Shown here: positions 41,450 through 53,429 of the stretch, in pieces
Layout of the letters: the number at the start of each line of letters is the position of its first letter
Numbering within the stretch: the first letter of the stretch is position 1
Source: Leptospira barantonii
Lineage (GTDB): Bacteria; Spirochaetota; Leptospiria; Leptospirales; Leptospiraceae
Assembly: GCF_002811925.1 (NCBI RefSeq)
Contig: NZ_NPDS01000001.1
Span: 124,001 to 188,000, forward strand
Direction: 5' to 3'
Length of the DNA stretch: 64,000 nt
The notes under the pieces: generated by a model
Seen by the model: only the letters and a program-made list of their open reading frames with translations
The model's database searches: none
Told to the model about the DNA's origin: nothing
Made by a program: the position numbers and the translations under genes

Positions 41450-41482
41450 TTGACAAACGCCTAAAATCGTAATCAATACGAT
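41450..41482 (+). promoter_or_regulatory. Promoter with palindrome before the micro-ORF operon
   Basis: TTGACA (41450-41455), 17 bases, then TCAATA (41473-41478). ATCGTA-ATCAA-TACGAT (41466-41482) is a perfect inverted repeat over the -10 box. The transcript would start near 41485 and read the 28-codon ORF at 41519. Confidence 0.55.
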
Positions 41483-41518
41483 AGCTTCGACTTCTTAAGC
41501 AAGGAAAGATTTTAAGTT

Positions 41519-41605
41519 ATGTCTTCGTTATTGATTACTCTTGTTTTCTTTTACGCCTTAGGAATGTATCTCATTCATTACGTGGTTACGAAAAAAGAAA
41601 TATGA
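41519..41605 (+). CDS. 28-residue membrane micro-ORF coupled to the next gene
   Basis: ATG 41519 to TGA 41603-41605 encodes 28 residues: one hydrophobic helix (SSLLITLVFFYALGMYLIHY) followed by a short basic end (VVTKKE). AAGGAAAG lies 10-17 bases upstream. The stop overlaps the ATG of the next gene (ATGA), so it is translationally coupled. It could be a true small membrane subunit or a leader that sets the level of the next protein. It is too short for ordinary gene finders. Confidence 0.6.
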   Translation: MSSLLITLVFFYALGMYLIHYVVTKKEI

Positions 41606-42201
41606 TTTTAGGTCACTACGCTTCCGCGCTGATTCCTTACACCAAACTGAAACGTTATCCGTTTTGGATTCTTCTTCTTTGTGCCAATGTTCCCGAATTC
41701 CTTTGGCTGTTTCTCGCTTTTATAGGAATCGAACCGGCTTTCCCGTCCTCGTTGTTCGACGCCACGTTTCAAAACTTGCAAGTGCACATGACGTACAGTC
41801 ACAACCTGATTCCCGCATTTATTCAAGGTGGAATCGTCGCGGGGATCATTCACGCGATTTACAAGGACGTTTCGTTCACTTTTTGGTGCGGGTTTCTGAC
41901 CGTTTTACACGTATTATGCGACTTGATCGTCGGTTTCGAACATCAGTTGTTGAGCCCCGAATCTCCGGTGGTTTCGCTGAATTCGTATTATTATTTTCCT
42001 CACATCGCGGTTTTGATCGAATTATTATTCAGTCTCGGTTGTTTATTCTGGTATGTTCGAACCGAAAAATTAAACGGAACTCCGGTTTCCAAAAAGAAAT
42101 TGGTTTTGCTCCTTCTCATTTTCGGAATCGGAATTTTGATGTGGCTTCCGAACGCTACGATTCCGATGAAAAACCTTCTTCCTTTTTTTATTTCGGATTG
42201 A
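41602..42201 (+). CDS. Polytopic membrane protein, YdjM/DUF457-like
   Basis: The 199-residue protein has about six helices. The N-terminus MILGHYASALIPYTK, then CANVPEFLWL, the loop HMTYSHNLIPA and HVLCDLIVG follow, in order, the His/Asp motifs of the membrane-bound metal-dependent hydrolase family (YdjM/DUF457), but the match is loose. The micro-ORF at 41519 is coupled upstream; the DUF2339 gene begins 45 bases downstream. If the assignment is right it may be a lipid or phosphate hydrolase in the inner membrane. Otherwise it is an unassigned membrane protein. Confidence 0.6.
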   Translation: MILGHYASALIPYTKLKRYPFWILLLCANVPEFLWLFLAFIGIEPAFPSSLFDATFQNLQVHMTYSHNLIPAFIQGGIVAGIIHAIYKDVSFTFWCGFLTVLHVLCDLIVGFEHQLLSPESPVVSLNSYYYFPHIAVLIELLFSLGCLFWYVRTEKLNGTPVSKKKLVLLLLIFGIGILMWLPNATIPMKNLLPFFISD

Positions 42202-42246
42202 TCGAATTAAAAAGGTTTATTCAAAGTAATTCTTTCGGAGCCGCTC

Positions 42247-45200
42247 TTGGAGACATTTTTCCTATTCGTATTATTTTTATTCGGTTTATATAATTTTTTC
42301 CAATCTCGAGGATTCAAACGGGAAATCGAAGAGCTTAAGCTGAGAATTCGTTTGCTCGAATCTCCGCAGTCGAAAGAAAAATCCAAGGACACAAGGGAAA
42401 CATACGCGGAAGTAAAACCGGTTGTTCCCATCGTTCCAAGCGCAGAAACTTCGTCGTCGATTTCCAAAGAAGAAAAGAAACCCGATACGATCGTCGTCAA
42501 AACGGAATCGAAATCTCCGATCTCCGCTAAGTCCGTAACCAAAGAATCTAAAAAACAGGACGTTCCCGTTTCGACCACGGAACCTGCGTTACGCGAAACC
42601 GCCGCCTTTCAAAAACCCGAACCTCAAGAGCCGAAGGAACCCGGATTTCTCGTTCAACTTTGGAAGAAGGTGGAAAAGCCGCTTTCCGAAAACTGGACCG
42701 GGATTTTGGGAGCCGTCATTCTCGTTGCGGGAATCGGTTTTCTGGGGATTTACGCGCTGTTTATTCTTTCCGCAGTATATCGTTGTCTTCTAATATTAGG
42801 GTTTTCGATTGTTCTTGGGGGGCTTTCGTTTTGGTCCGGGAAAAAGCCGGAATTCAAAAACGTTTCCCTCGTTTTGAAAAGCAGTTCTGCGGCCGTTTTT
42901 CTTTTTACGGCGTTGGGAAGCGGATATGTGGAAACCCTAAAGTGGCTGGAAAATCCTTACGTAGCCCTTGCGGTTTTGAGTATAGGATTGGCGGCCAATC
43001 TTTACACGGGTTACCGATCTAAAAACGAAACATTCGCATCCTTGCATACGATTCTCGCTCTCGTATCGATCGCGATCCCTCCCGCAACCGGATTTACGTT
43101 AGGCGTAACTGCTTTGATCTGTTTGCCCGGGGTGATCTGGAATTATCGCGAGAAAAGACAACTTCATCTTCTGATAGTAAGCACCGGATTTTTCGCGGCG
43201 CATTTATTCTGGAATCGTCAGGTTTTTGCGGAGACCAAACCGGTCGGAATCGAAGTTTTGTTTCCGATTTTTTGTATCGTTCCGGTGTTCTGCGGGGCCT
43301 TATTGGTTCATTACAGAGAAACCTTATACGGAAAAAAGGAATTCGAACTTTTTCCTTTGGCGAGTCATCTACTCAACTGGTCGTATCTCGGAATCAGTTT
43401 AATCCATTACTCGCAGAAGACCAAGGTCAGCACGGTTATTCTTTTGTTGTCCGCAGGGCTTGTTTGGTTTTTGTCTTCGAGAGCGAAACGGAAAGAAATT
43501 TCCTGGCTTTTTTTAACGGATCGATTGGTTTCGCAGTCGTTGTTGATGCTTGGAATATTTTCGCTTCGTCTTTGGAGTTTGGATAACCTTGCGATTCTCG
43601 CGATCTTGGCTCTTGAGATTTTGATTTTTTCCTGGGTTTGTTTCCGGGAAGCCAATCGCTTTTTGGAAAGAATTTCCCTTTCGCTCACTACGATTGTTTT
43701 CGGAACTCTTATCTTTTTTTCCTATCGCCAATTTTTCGAATCTTCAAATCCGGGAACGATCGAAGCTTCCGCGCTCACTTCTCAAATAGGTTATGGAATT
43801 CTAATATTAGCGTTCGTAGGTTTTATCGGAATTTTGGAAAAAAAGTTTCCGATCGTTCGGGAAGAATTGTCGCTCACTTCCTTGCTCATCACCGCGATGA
43901 GTCTTCTCGCAGGCGGGGGACTTTTTTCGTTTTATCTTTTCTTTTCAAACGAGAGTTACGGGATTTGGATTCCTTCGGTCTTGTTGAGCGCGATTCTCGT
44001 GTTGAGGCAAAAACTTTCTTCCACGAGATTGTCATTCACGGTTTTTCTACTCGCTCCTTTGGTGACTTTGACCCTTTGGAAATCGATCGCTTTCGGAAAG
44101 TTTGAAGAGCCTGAAAAAATTCTCGCGTTGTCGCTCCCGTGGCTTTTGCCGTTTCTAATTTATTTAAAAAATTCTAATATTCTAAAGAAGGACGATGCGG
44201 TCTATTGGCCGGGGATTTTCGGATTTACGGCTCATCTTGTATTTACGTTTTATTATTACCTGAATCTAAAAGGTTCCTTGTTGTTCGGGCCGTTTGTGAT
44301 TCTTCTTTCCCTGGTTTATCTTGAACTCGGAAAGTGGACGCGTAAAAGGGAGAATGCGGATTCTTCCCAAGCCGGAAAACTTTTCCCTTCCTTTTATATT
44401 TTATCGTTCGTATTAACAGGAATCTTTTTAATCCGACATTTTACCGTGGAGTTTCAATCCGCCTCGATTCTATTCGGAATCCCCGCGCGTTTCTGGATCG
44501 AAATGCTCGCGGCTTCTTTGTTTTTGTATTGGATTCTTTTTCCCGAAGAGGAATTCGATTCCGTTCCTTGGTTGAAATCCGCACAACCCTTGTTCTGGGA
44601 ATTGTTGATCCTCGTCGTTATGATCGGAGTTTATACGGAAACTCCGGGAAGAATCCTTTCCTTCGTTATGGCGATCCTAACGGTGATCGTTTTTCTTTTA
44701 TCGAAAAGCAAATCGCTTAAGACGGAACGATTCGCGTTATACGTTTATTTCTTTTTTATCTGGACGAACTTGGAGATTTTTCTCGGAGGAGAATCGACTA
44801 TCTTCACAAATCAAAACGAATTTGCGTGGAGGGAAAGAGGATTTCAGATCGCTTCCGTTTTCGTTCAGCTCGGTTCCATCTTTTTTATCTTTCCGAGACT
44901 AAGCCTCGAAGGTCTGGAAACTTATTTCATCGGATGGGCCGGAATCTGGAAAACTCCGCTTCGTTTCTTTCAAAAATTTTACAACCTGTTGCCCGGTTAT
45001 CTCGGAATTTTCGGAATCGTATTCAGCGTTTACGTATATACGAGGGACGTTTTGAATCCGATTTCGAATCTCATCGTCGGACCGGCCTGGGCCTTGTTGT
45101 CGATTTTGTTTTTAGAGGTCGGACAATTCTTCGGTAGAAAAAAAGATTCCTTGTCGATCGAAATTCTTTCCGACTTTTTAAAACGTGCGTCTTGGCTCGG

Positions 45201-46068
45201 GTTGATCGCGTTTACGGTTCATTACGTTTACGTGGATTTACAATCCTATTATATCTATCTCGGATTTTTGTCCGCATCGAACTGGACGGCCATTCTGGGA
45301 ATCGCGGTTTGGATGTATTGGGCGACTTCGAATATTAGAGAAACTGAAAACGTTCGTTTCTGGCAGATCGTTTATCCTTTGTTAAACGAAGGATGTCTTT
45401 TGTTTTTAGGATTGATCTCTTATTCTCTCGTAAACGAATCCTGGATCAGCGTTGCGTTCGCCGTCGCCGCGCTCGCCGTTCTGGAAATAGGAATCCGCAA
45501 AACACAAACCCTTGCTCGTTTTAGATGGTATGGAATTCTGTTTCATCTTTCCTCTTGTTTTTATCTGACCTTTATCATATCGACGGAAGACAATCCGATC
45601 GGTCATTGGACTCAAGCTAAATGGATTCCGGGCGTCCTTACAATTTTGTTATTGTTCCTTTTCGTCTTCAGAGCGTATCGCGGTTACGGAAAGGAGGAAA
45701 TTCCGTTTCCTACCGGTCTCGGATTTTTAAAAAGAATCTCGGATAAAACGGGAACGTATTTAAACGGAGTCGTATATTATCCTTTCTTCATAGGAATATT
45801 CCTGTTCTTATACTGGTCTTTTTCCAGCGCGATTCTCACCTTACTCTGGTCCACGCTTGCGTTCCTTATCTTTTTACTCGGATTGTTCTTAAAAGAATCC
45901 TGGTTCCGCTATCTGTCCTTGGGGCTTTTGTTGTTCTGTGTGGGAAGATTGATCTTCCACGATTTGTCGTCTTCGGGAACGATTCTCAAGGCGGTCGTCT
46001 TTTTGGGAGTGGGAAGTATATTGCTTATCATGAATACGATTTATAATAAATACCGGGATCGGTTTTAA
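42247..46068 (+). CDS. Very large DUF2339-family membrane protein
   Basis: At 1273 residues this is the longest protein in the window. Starting at TTG 42247 (CGGAG 6 bases before it), it has an N-terminal helix, a charged low-complexity linker rich in Lys/Glu/Pro/Ser (about 25-140), and then about 30 or more hydrophobic helices to the end. The LSENWTGILGAVILVAGIGF stretch near 146-165 marks the beginning of a DUF2339 domain. The family has no known function but is common in Gram-negatives; the membrane mass suggests a transport or lipid-handling role. Its stop is directly followed by the ATG of the M48 peptidase gene, so the two proteins may act together. Confidence 0.85.
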   Translation: METFFLFVLFLFGLYNFFQSRGFKREIEELKLRIRLLESPQSKEKSKDTRETYAEVKPVVPIVPSAETSSSISKEEKKPDTIVVKTESKSPISAKSVTKESKKQDVPVSTTEPALRETAAFQKPEPQEPKEPGFLVQLWKKVEKPLSENWTGILGAVILVAGIGFLGIYALFILSAVYRCLLILGFSIVLGGLSFWSGKKPEFKNVSLVLKSSSAAVFLFTALGSGYVETLKWLENPYVALAVLSIGLAANLYTGYRSKNETFASLHTILALVSIAIPPATGFTLGVTALICLPGVIWNYREKRQLHLLIVSTGFFAAHLFWNRQVFAETKPVGIEVLFPIFCIVPVFCGALLVHYRETLYGKKEFELFPLASHLLNWSYLGISLIHYSQKTKVSTVILLLSAGLVWFLSSRAKRKEISWLFLTDRLVSQSLLMLGIFSLRLWSLDNLAILAILALEILIFSWVCFREANRFLERISLSLTTIVFGTLIFFSYRQFFESSNPGTIEASALTSQIGYGILILAFVGFIGILEKKFPIVREELSLTSLLITAMSLLAGGGLFSFYLFFSNESYGIWIPSVLLSAILVLRQKLSSTRLSFTVFLLAPLVTLTLWKSIAFGKFEEPEKILALSLPWLLPFLIYLKNSNILKKDDAVYWPGIFGFTAHLVFTFYYYLNLKGSLLFGPFVILLSLVYLELGKWTRKRENADSSQAGKLFPSFYILSFVLTGIFLIRHFTVEFQSASILFGIPARFWIEMLAASLFLYWILFPEEEFDSVPWLKSAQPLFWELLILVVMIGVYTETPGRILSFVMAILTVIVFLLSKSKSLKTERFALYVYFFFIWTNLEIFLGGESTIFTNQNEFAWRERGFQIASVFVQLGSIFFIFPRLSLEGLETYFIGWAGIWKTPLRFFQKFYNLLPGYLGIFGIVFSVYVYTRDVLNPISNLIVGPAWALLSILFLEVGQFFGRKKDSLSIEILSDFLKRASWLGLIAFTVHYVYVDLQSYYIYLGFLSASNWTAILGIAVWMYWATSNIRETENVRFWQIVYPLLNEGCLLFLGLISYSLVNESWISVAFAVAALAVLEIGIRKTQTLARFRWYGILFHLSSCFYLTFIISTEDNPIGHWTQAKWIPGVLTILLLFLFVFRAYRGYGKEEIPFPTGLGFLKRISDKTGTYLNGVVYYPFFIGIFLFLYWSFSSAILTLLWSTLAFLIFLLGLFLKESWFRYLSLGLLLFCVGRLIFHDLSSSGTILKAVVFLGVGSILLIMNTIYNKYRDRF

Positions 46069-46971
46069 ATGAAACGACTTATATTTTTTGCGGCGATCAT
46101 AGTTTTTGGAAGTGTTCTTATGGTTATGTTATACCGGGAACAGATTCAAACCGAAAGAAATTCCACGTTGGCTCCCTTTTATCAGATATTGGGAAAACCG
46201 ATCCGCACGATGAACCGGGCGCTCACGAAGGTTTTGTCCGTGGATTCATTGGATGAAAAGGAATACGGGGACGCGATCCGCGAAAGATTCTCCGAAATGC
46301 AGGACCCGAAAGACAAGGATTACGTTTATCTAAATCAGTTGATAACGACCTTAACTTCTTACAAACAAAAACCTTTCGATTATACGGTTTATATCATGGA
46401 GGAAGAATCTCCGAACGCGTTCGCGTTGCCGGGCGGTGTGATCTTCGTTACGAGAGGTTTGTTGTCTACTTTGAAATCCGAACATGAGTTGGCCGCGGTG
46501 CTCGCACACGAGATCGGTCATATAGAAAAATCGCATTGTATGGACGGAGTTCGTTTCGAACTTTTGGCGGCCAAAATCGGAACGGATACGTTAGGCAAAC
46601 TCGCGGACTTCGCGTTTCAATTGATGACGAGACATTCGTATAACAAAACACAGGAAGACGAGGCGGACGAATATGCGTTCGATCTCATTCTGAATACCAC
46701 ATACGATCCGAGCGGTGTAGGTTTGGCGTTTTTGAGATTGGAAAAATATTCCCCCGAATCCGGAGTAAAAAAAGCGAAGGTTCTGAGCGAGTATTTTCAG
46801 TCGCATCCGCATATGGATTTGAGAAGGGAAAAATTTTCAGAAAAGGCCGATCATTGGTGGAGCGAACACGCGGAAGAAAGAAGATATAAGGGTGCGAAGA
46901 ATTTAAAAACACGAACCACTTTCGAAAAACAGGACTACGACGAAGAATGGGTCGAAGGCAGAAAGTCCTAA
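46069..46971 (+). CDS. M48-family membrane-anchored metallopeptidase
   Basis: The 300-residue protein has an N-terminal membrane helix (about 4-22), then the zinc site HEIGH at 147-151 and a downstream Glu in DEADEYAFDL (near 205), the HExxH-plus-Glu pattern of M48 (HtpX/Oma1/BepA-like) peptidases. The segment NAFALPGGVIFVTRGLL near 116-132 is conserved in that group. Such enzymes degrade or check misfolded membrane and envelope proteins. The gene starts at the base after the DUF2339 stop, implying translational coupling; the DUF2339 protein may be a substrate, partner or regulator. Confidence 0.9.
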   Translation: MKRLIFFAAIIVFGSVLMVMLYREQIQTERNSTLAPFYQILGKPIRTMNRALTKVLSVDSLDEKEYGDAIRERFSEMQDPKDKDYVYLNQLITTLTSYKQKPFDYTVYIMEEESPNAFALPGGVIFVTRGLLSTLKSEHELAAVLAHEIGHIEKSHCMDGVRFELLAAKIGTDTLGKLADFAFQLMTRHSYNKTQEDEADEYAFDLILNTTYDPSGVGLAFLRLEKYSPESGVKKAKVLSEYFQSHPHMDLRREKFSEKADHWWSEHAEERRYKGAKNLKTRTTFEKQDYDEEWVEGRKS

Positions 46972-47005
46972 TCGTTTCATAAAAACGGAATATTAAAAAA
47001 ATACG

Positions 47006-48241
47006 ATGAATCAAACCCGAGAAAATCGATCTTCAGGCGACAAAAGCTTTTCCAAAAGAAGTCTTTTATCATTTTACACGAACACCGGAGTTACTCTACT
47101 CGCCGGAAATATGCTCAACTATTCGTTGATCATATATTCGCTGGACCTTACGGGTTCTCAGACGTTTGCCGGAACTATCTTTTTCGCGAACGTGCTTCCC
47201 ACGATCCTGTTCAGTTTTTTCGTGGGCGCGATTTTGGATCGATACTCTCGTTTGAAAATTCTTTATATTTTTCAGACGAACTACATTCTTTCCGGACTCA
47301 TATTAGGAATTTTAATCGGAATCGGATGGATGAGTTCCGATCTTCGAATCATTCTTATCTTTCTCGCGGTATACAACGGACTTGCGTTGACGTTTATGAT
47401 TCCGGGACGATTGACCTTGCTCGGAAACTTAGTCGATCCAAAAGATGCGGGAAAGGCGACGATGATGTTGAACATTCTCATCATCGTCGGGTTCGGATTG
47501 GCGCCGATGCTCGTAGGATTGATCAAACAAAAACAGGATTGGGACATTTTGTTTTATTCGATCTCCGCGCTTTATTCGTTCGGATATCTGTTTCTTCTTT
47601 TGGTAAGAATTCGGGAGAATGTGATCGTAGAAAAGGAAACGATCTGGGAAGGTTTAAAGACCGGAATCACCTTTTTGAAATCGGAAAAATTATCCGTGGA
47701 ACTTTTGATTCTCACGGCGTTTGCGATCTTTATGGTGGGACCGATGCAAGTCGTTCTTCCTCAATTTGCAAAAAACATACTATTCTTAAATGAAAGGGAG
47801 CGGGGGCTCTATATGGGAACCCTCGGGCTCGGATTGTTTCTGGGAGGAATCGGCGTAAGATTGTTGCACGATCGTTTTCACAGAGGGCTTGTGATGTTGG
47901 GTGCGGCTTTCTTTTCGGGTTTATCGGTATTCATAATTTCTAATGTATCTAATCCGATTTTATCGTCCGTAATATTGTTGGTCGTCGGATTTTTGGGCGG
48001 AGCGATCAGCGCACTCATTCCTTCCACACTTCAGATGATCACGCCGGATAACGTTCGTGGAAGAGTTATGAGTTTTTACAGTTTGATCTTTCAGACGACT
48101 CCCGCGCTTGCCGGTTTGATTACCGGAAAACTCGCCGATCTTTACGGTCAACCTTGGTCGATCGGGTTCTCGGGAATTTTCATTCTCGTCTCGGCCGTAT
48201 TCTGTGCGATTTCCTTTACGAAACTGCGCGCTCTACCGTAG
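47006..48241 (+). CDS. MFS transporter
   Basis: The 411-residue protein has twelve predicted helices and the spacing of the major facilitator superfamily. Helix 1-2 loop: NYSLIIYSLDLTGSQTFAGT, then VGAILDRYSRLKILYI (the motif A-like loop with Asp-Arg). A similar pattern is in the second half (GGIGVRLLHDRFHRG). It resembles the MFS group of macrolide-efflux (MefA-like) transporters. It could export a drug or metabolite. It is monocistronic, 34 bases after the M48 gene, and convergent with gpmI. Confidence 0.88.
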   Translation: MNQTRENRSSGDKSFSKRSLLSFYTNTGVTLLAGNMLNYSLIIYSLDLTGSQTFAGTIFFANVLPTILFSFFVGAILDRYSRLKILYIFQTNYILSGLILGILIGIGWMSSDLRIILIFLAVYNGLALTFMIPGRLTLLGNLVDPKDAGKATMMLNILIIVGFGLAPMLVGLIKQKQDWDILFYSISALYSFGYLFLLLVRIRENVIVEKETIWEGLKTGITFLKSEKLSVELLILTAFAIFMVGPMQVVLPQFAKNILFLNERERGLYMGTLGLGLFLGGIGVRLLHDRFHRGLVMLGAAFFSGLSVFIISNVSNPILSSVILLVVGFLGGAISALIPSTLQMITPDNVRGRVMSFYSLIFQTTPALAGLITGKLADLYGQPWSIGFSGIFILVSAVFCAISFTKLRALP

Positions 48242-48297
48242 TTTTATCGTAAACGCACGCGTTCAAAGCACACTGTGAAATTTTTCGAATTATAGTA

Positions 48298-48321
48298 TCG
48301 ACGGCGAACATCCACCGTCGA
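48298..48321. terminator. Hairpin between convergent MFS and gpmI genes
   Basis: TCGACGG (48298-48304) and CCGTCGA (48315-48321) form a perfect 7-bp stem around a 10-base loop, just before the gpmI stop. No clear T run follows in either direction. Confidence 0.4.
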
Positions 48322-48328
48322 CTTCGCA

Positions 48329-49969
<1,641 letters not shown>

Positions 49970-50003
49970 GTTAGATTCATGGAACCAGTCGACTATACGA
50001 GGC

Positions 50004-50038
<35 letters not shown>

Positions 50039-50140
50039 GTGCTTTCCTTTCATGGTTCGAATGGAAAAATGAAGATCATCCATACGAAAAGCCTTCCTAA
50101 AATCTGAAAATAATTTCAATAGTCTAACAGTGGAGAGGCG

Positions 50141-52168
50141 ATGAGTAAGCCGGCCTTAAATCAAGCGTTGGGTGGCGGAAACCAAACGCAGCAAACCTTT
50201 TTAAAGGTTAAAAAGATTAACGAAGTTGTCAGTTATTATCTGAACGATAGAGTCACGCATTCCGTATACAAAGCTGTAGTAGCGCAGACCAGTTATAAAA
50301 ACGCAAAATCTCAAAACCTATTTCAAGTGGAATCTAGGGTTCCCGAAGCTGCGGAGCTTACGACTGCGGAAGTGGTCTTTCATATCAAACGATTGCTTGA
50401 GGACGGAGTCGCTCTTCAGTTCGCTTATTTCTATTTGGATCCCGCCACGTCGGAACTCAAACTCAAACCTTGTTACGTTGCTTATCCCGATGCGGAGCTT
50501 GGAGATCTAACTCGTATTTATCTTTCCTTAATCGATCTTTCCATCAACTCGATTCTATCGTATTTGGAAAGCAGACCTCCTCTAGGAAAAGAGATTTTAT
50601 GGGAGGATCTAGAAGCCGATTTTAAAGGGGAGAATGTACAGAAATTAAAACTCTTTTTTAATCCGGACGGTTTTTTCAAAGCTCCGAATATTAGCATTCC
50701 ATTGAATACCGATTACGTGAAGGACATGCTCTTCGAGATCACGGACGGACTTATCAAAAAAGGGAGAATCCGGGAAATTCCCGAGTTCGGATATTTGATC
50801 GTAAAGGTCAAAGAACTTCAGACGTTATTCGAACTTGTGGACGAATTCAATTTTAAGAAACTGTTTCCCAAATACAGATTCGCGTTGTCCGACGCGTTTA
50901 CGTCGATTTCCCACGAAGAAAGATTGCACACGAGCGATCCTTCGACAACTCCTACGACTCAATTCGGAAAAAGAAGATCGGAAGCGATCGAAAAGGTCGT
51001 TCAATCCGATCCGGATCGGAAGATAAAACGCAAATTGATGGGCGCGGAATTGATTCAAAGCCTGAGCGAAGAGATTGAAAGTTCGCTTGGATTTACCTAT
51101 CACGAACAGATTCGAACCCGTTATCACGAGATGAGCGATCATCTTTCCAAACAAAACGGACGCTGGGACAAACTCGTATTGTTCATTCCCGATGAAGAAT
51201 TTAGAACGTATCCCGCCGAGTTGAAAAAACTTTTTACGGAAGATCTGCATATCGCGTATTCTCCTTGGGAAACGAAGGGGATTACTATGCACTCTTTTAT
51301 GAGAGTGGACGTGGAAACGGTGAAATCCGTGATTAAATCCTTGGCTGTTACGCCTAACGTGGATGCCTGGAAAGTATTGAGCATTCGTAATTTGATAGAA
51401 TTGAACGAAGACGCGATTCGAAGTTTGTTTAAGGACGCCGATTTTGTAAAAAGTTACGGAAAGGCTCTTCGAAAAGGTTACGTGGAATATTTTCCTTGGT
51501 ATTTTGCGATTTTGGATTTTTTAGGAATCGCGAAATTGCTTCAAGACATGTTCTTTCAAACGGCAAAGGAAAAGATCCGGTCGGAACAATCCGTTTTCAG
51601 ATCCAAAAACCGAGACGCGGCTCTCAAACTCGATCAAGCCAAGATTCAGGAAAAACTCAAAGAAGAGGAAAGAATCAAGGCGCTCGAACAAAAATCGAAA
51701 CTTTCGGAAGCGTTGAATCAATATTATTTTGAGAAGAATCTTCCCCCCGTATTGAAGGACATTCTTTACGAGGTGCCGGGTTATTCTTCCGAAGTGATCC
51801 ATCAGATCGTCGACCGGGAAAAATTTGTACTCATTGCCGATCCCGCAGGAGATAAAACGGATTCGATCGTAATTTATCCGGACGATGAATCTTTTCGCGC
51901 AAGAGCGAAAGAAATCCATAAGGTTTTATCGGAGAAAAAGAAGAATCTTGAGTTCAAACTGAGAAATAAGGAAGAGGATTTTCAAACCGAGAAAATCACG
52001 AAAACTTTGAAGTATCTAGATTCTTGGTTCGCTTCCAAACCGGATCAGGCTTTGGCTTCGAATAAGAATTTAAAAGCTGGCACGTCGTCCGGTGCAAACG
52101 AAGACCCATATGAAAACTTTCGCAAAGAAATTACAAAAGTGAAAGGGAAAGAAAAAATTTCTGTTTAA
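50141..52168 (+). CDS. Large hypothetical protein with C-terminal coiled coil
   Basis: The 675-residue product has no signal peptide or membrane segment. Residues about 1-470 look like alternating helices and strands with no motif I recognise (for example [50 protein letters not shown]). About 470-560 is a charged coiled coil ([20 protein letters not shown]), and the C-terminus is Lys/Ser-rich and probably disordered. GGAGAGG precedes the ATG. It is divergent from gpmI. I believe it belongs to a spirochaete-conserved unknown group, but cannot name it. Confidence 0.75.
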   Translation: MSKPALNQALGGGNQTQQTFLKVKKINEVVSYYLNDRVTHSVYKAVVAQTSYKNAKSQNLFQVESRVPEAAELTTAEVVFHIKRLLEDGVALQFAYFYLDPATSELKLKPCYVAYPDAELGDLTRIYLSLIDLSINSILSYLESRPPLGKEILWEDLEADFKGENVQKLKLFFNPDGFFKAPNISIPLNTDYVKDMLFEITDGLIKKGRIREIPEFGYLIVKVKELQTLFELVDEFNFKKLFPKYRFALSDAFTSISHEERLHTSDPSTTPTTQFGKRRSEAIEKVVQSDPDRKIKRKLMGAELIQSLSEEIESSLGFTYHEQIRTRYHEMSDHLSKQNGRWDKLVLFIPDEEFRTYPAELKKLFTEDLHIAYSPWETKGITMHSFMRVDVETVKSVIKSLAVTPNVDAWKVLSIRNLIELNEDAIRSLFKDADFVKSYGKALRKGYVEYFPWYFAILDFLGIAKLLQDMFFQTAKEKIRSEQSVFRSKNRDAALKLDQAKIQEKLKEEERIKALEQKSKLSEALNQYYFEKNLPPVLKDILYEVPGYSSEVIHQIVDREKFVLIADPAGDKTDSIVIYPDDESFRARAKEIHKVLSEKKKNLEFKLRNKEEDFQTEKITKTLKYLDSWFASKPDQALASNKNLKAGTSSGANEDPYENFRKEITKVKGKEKISV

Positions 52169-52324
52169 TTTGAATCTTTTCTAGTTATATTTTGGGCTAA
52201 TTTTTGTTAGCCGATGTAAAATTCAGTTTCCTTTTCAAATTTTCTGCGATAGATTGAACCTACGCTTGTTGATAGAACAGAGGAGCGATCTTCAGGATCT
52301 GCTCCAAACGAGGTCGTAAGTACA

Positions 52325-53326
52325 ATGTTTTCTTTTGGTCGGATTCAATTTTTCGGAATTTTTATTTTTCTCATTTTTTCCTGTAGCCAAGCGGAGAAGA
52401 TCGAAATGGATTTTTCCAAAGGGGGAATCGGAGCATTTCTGAATATTCTCCCTGCCATTTTACCGGTGGATGACAGTCCGTTTGATTCGACCGCATTTCC
52501 CGCTTTTATTGCGGAAGGACAATCTACCTCCGTAAAACTTACGCTTAAGACAAGGGCCGCATCCGTGGAACAATACAATCTTGCCTGGGCGGATACTTCC
52601 GCGGGTTCCACCGTCGATCAAGTCAGTATTACGTATACCGGTTCCAATACGATCACTGTGACCGTGAGTGCGATCGATAACGATTGTTTGGACGATTCGG
52701 TTATCTTGAACGCGACTCGAATTTCCGATTCCAAGGTGTTCGCATTAAAACTTCCGGTTACGGATCGGGATCGTTGTATTTTTCTCGCGAGCAATTCTTC
52801 CACGCCGGGAGTTACCGGGGCCGGATTTACGGCAAGTCTGGGGGGAATTTCGGGTGCGGACGCAAAGTGTCAGGCAGAAAAACCTTCCGCTTTACCGGGA
52901 ACCGCATCCGAGTATAAGGCATTACTTGGAATTGAAGGATCTAGAAATCCGACCAAAGCCGGAACTGCGGAAGTGGATTGGCCGCTCAAATCCGGGATTC
53001 GTTATTTTTCTTACAGCGCTCAAGCTCCGGAAGGAGCTCTGATTGCAACGGCAGTCAGCAATGGAATCGGAACGGGAAGCGCGATCTTTTCGTTTCCTCT
53101 TAACTCGAGCATCAATCATTCAACGGATACTTCAACCCTGAGTTTTTGGACCGGGATGAATAGTACATTCTATCCTCTTGTGGGAACATATACTTGTTCG
53201 AATTATACGGATGGAACCACTGGTTACGGTTACGACGGAGTACAAAACTCGACGAGTTCTTCGGCGATATCGAGTTATTATTTCAGTTGTACAACCCCTG
53301 CCCGTTTGATCTGCGTGCGTCAGTAG
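52325..53326 (+). CDS. DUF1554-domain lipoprotein (Leptospira family)
   Basis: The 333-residue product has a signal peptide with lipobox ending at Cys20 (FLIFSC). The first about 150 residues are an immunoglobulin-like or Calx-beta-like repeat region (GQSTSVKLTLKTRAASVEQY, TITVTVSAIDNDC). About 155-333 form a DUF1554 domain, a C-type-lectin-like fold: CIFLASNSSTPGVTGAGF, GADAKCQAE, YKALLG and a closing CTTPARLICVRQ with paired cysteines. Such domains are found in Leptospira surface proteins that may bind carbohydrates or host ligands, though this is not proven. It is probably an outer-membrane-exposed adhesin-like lipoprotein. It is monocistronic, preceded by a GGCTAA-TTTTTG-TTAGCC hairpin at 52195-52212. 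Confidence 0.88.
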   Translation: MFSFGRIQFFGIFIFLIFSCSQAEKIEMDFSKGGIGAFLNILPAILPVDDSPFDSTAFPAFIAEGQSTSVKLTLKTRAASVEQYNLAWADTSAGSTVDQVSITYTGSNTITVTVSAIDNDCLDDSVILNATRISDSKVFALKLPVTDRDRCIFLASNSSTPGVTGAGFTASLGGISGADAKCQAEKPSALPGTASEYKALLGIEGSRNPTKAGTAEVDWPLKSGIRYFSYSAQAPEGALIATAVSNGIGTGSAIFSFPLNSSINHSTDTSTLSFWTGMNSTFYPLVGTYTCSNYTDGTTGYGYDGVQNSTSSSAISSYYFSCTTPARLICVRQ

Positions 53327-53429
53327 TCGGTGTAGACGAAGTCTTATAAGAGTCCGATCACGACGACGTTTTTGCTCGGGCCCATCGATCAGAGTACTTC
53401 GTTTAACGACGATTTAATGAAGAATAAAA

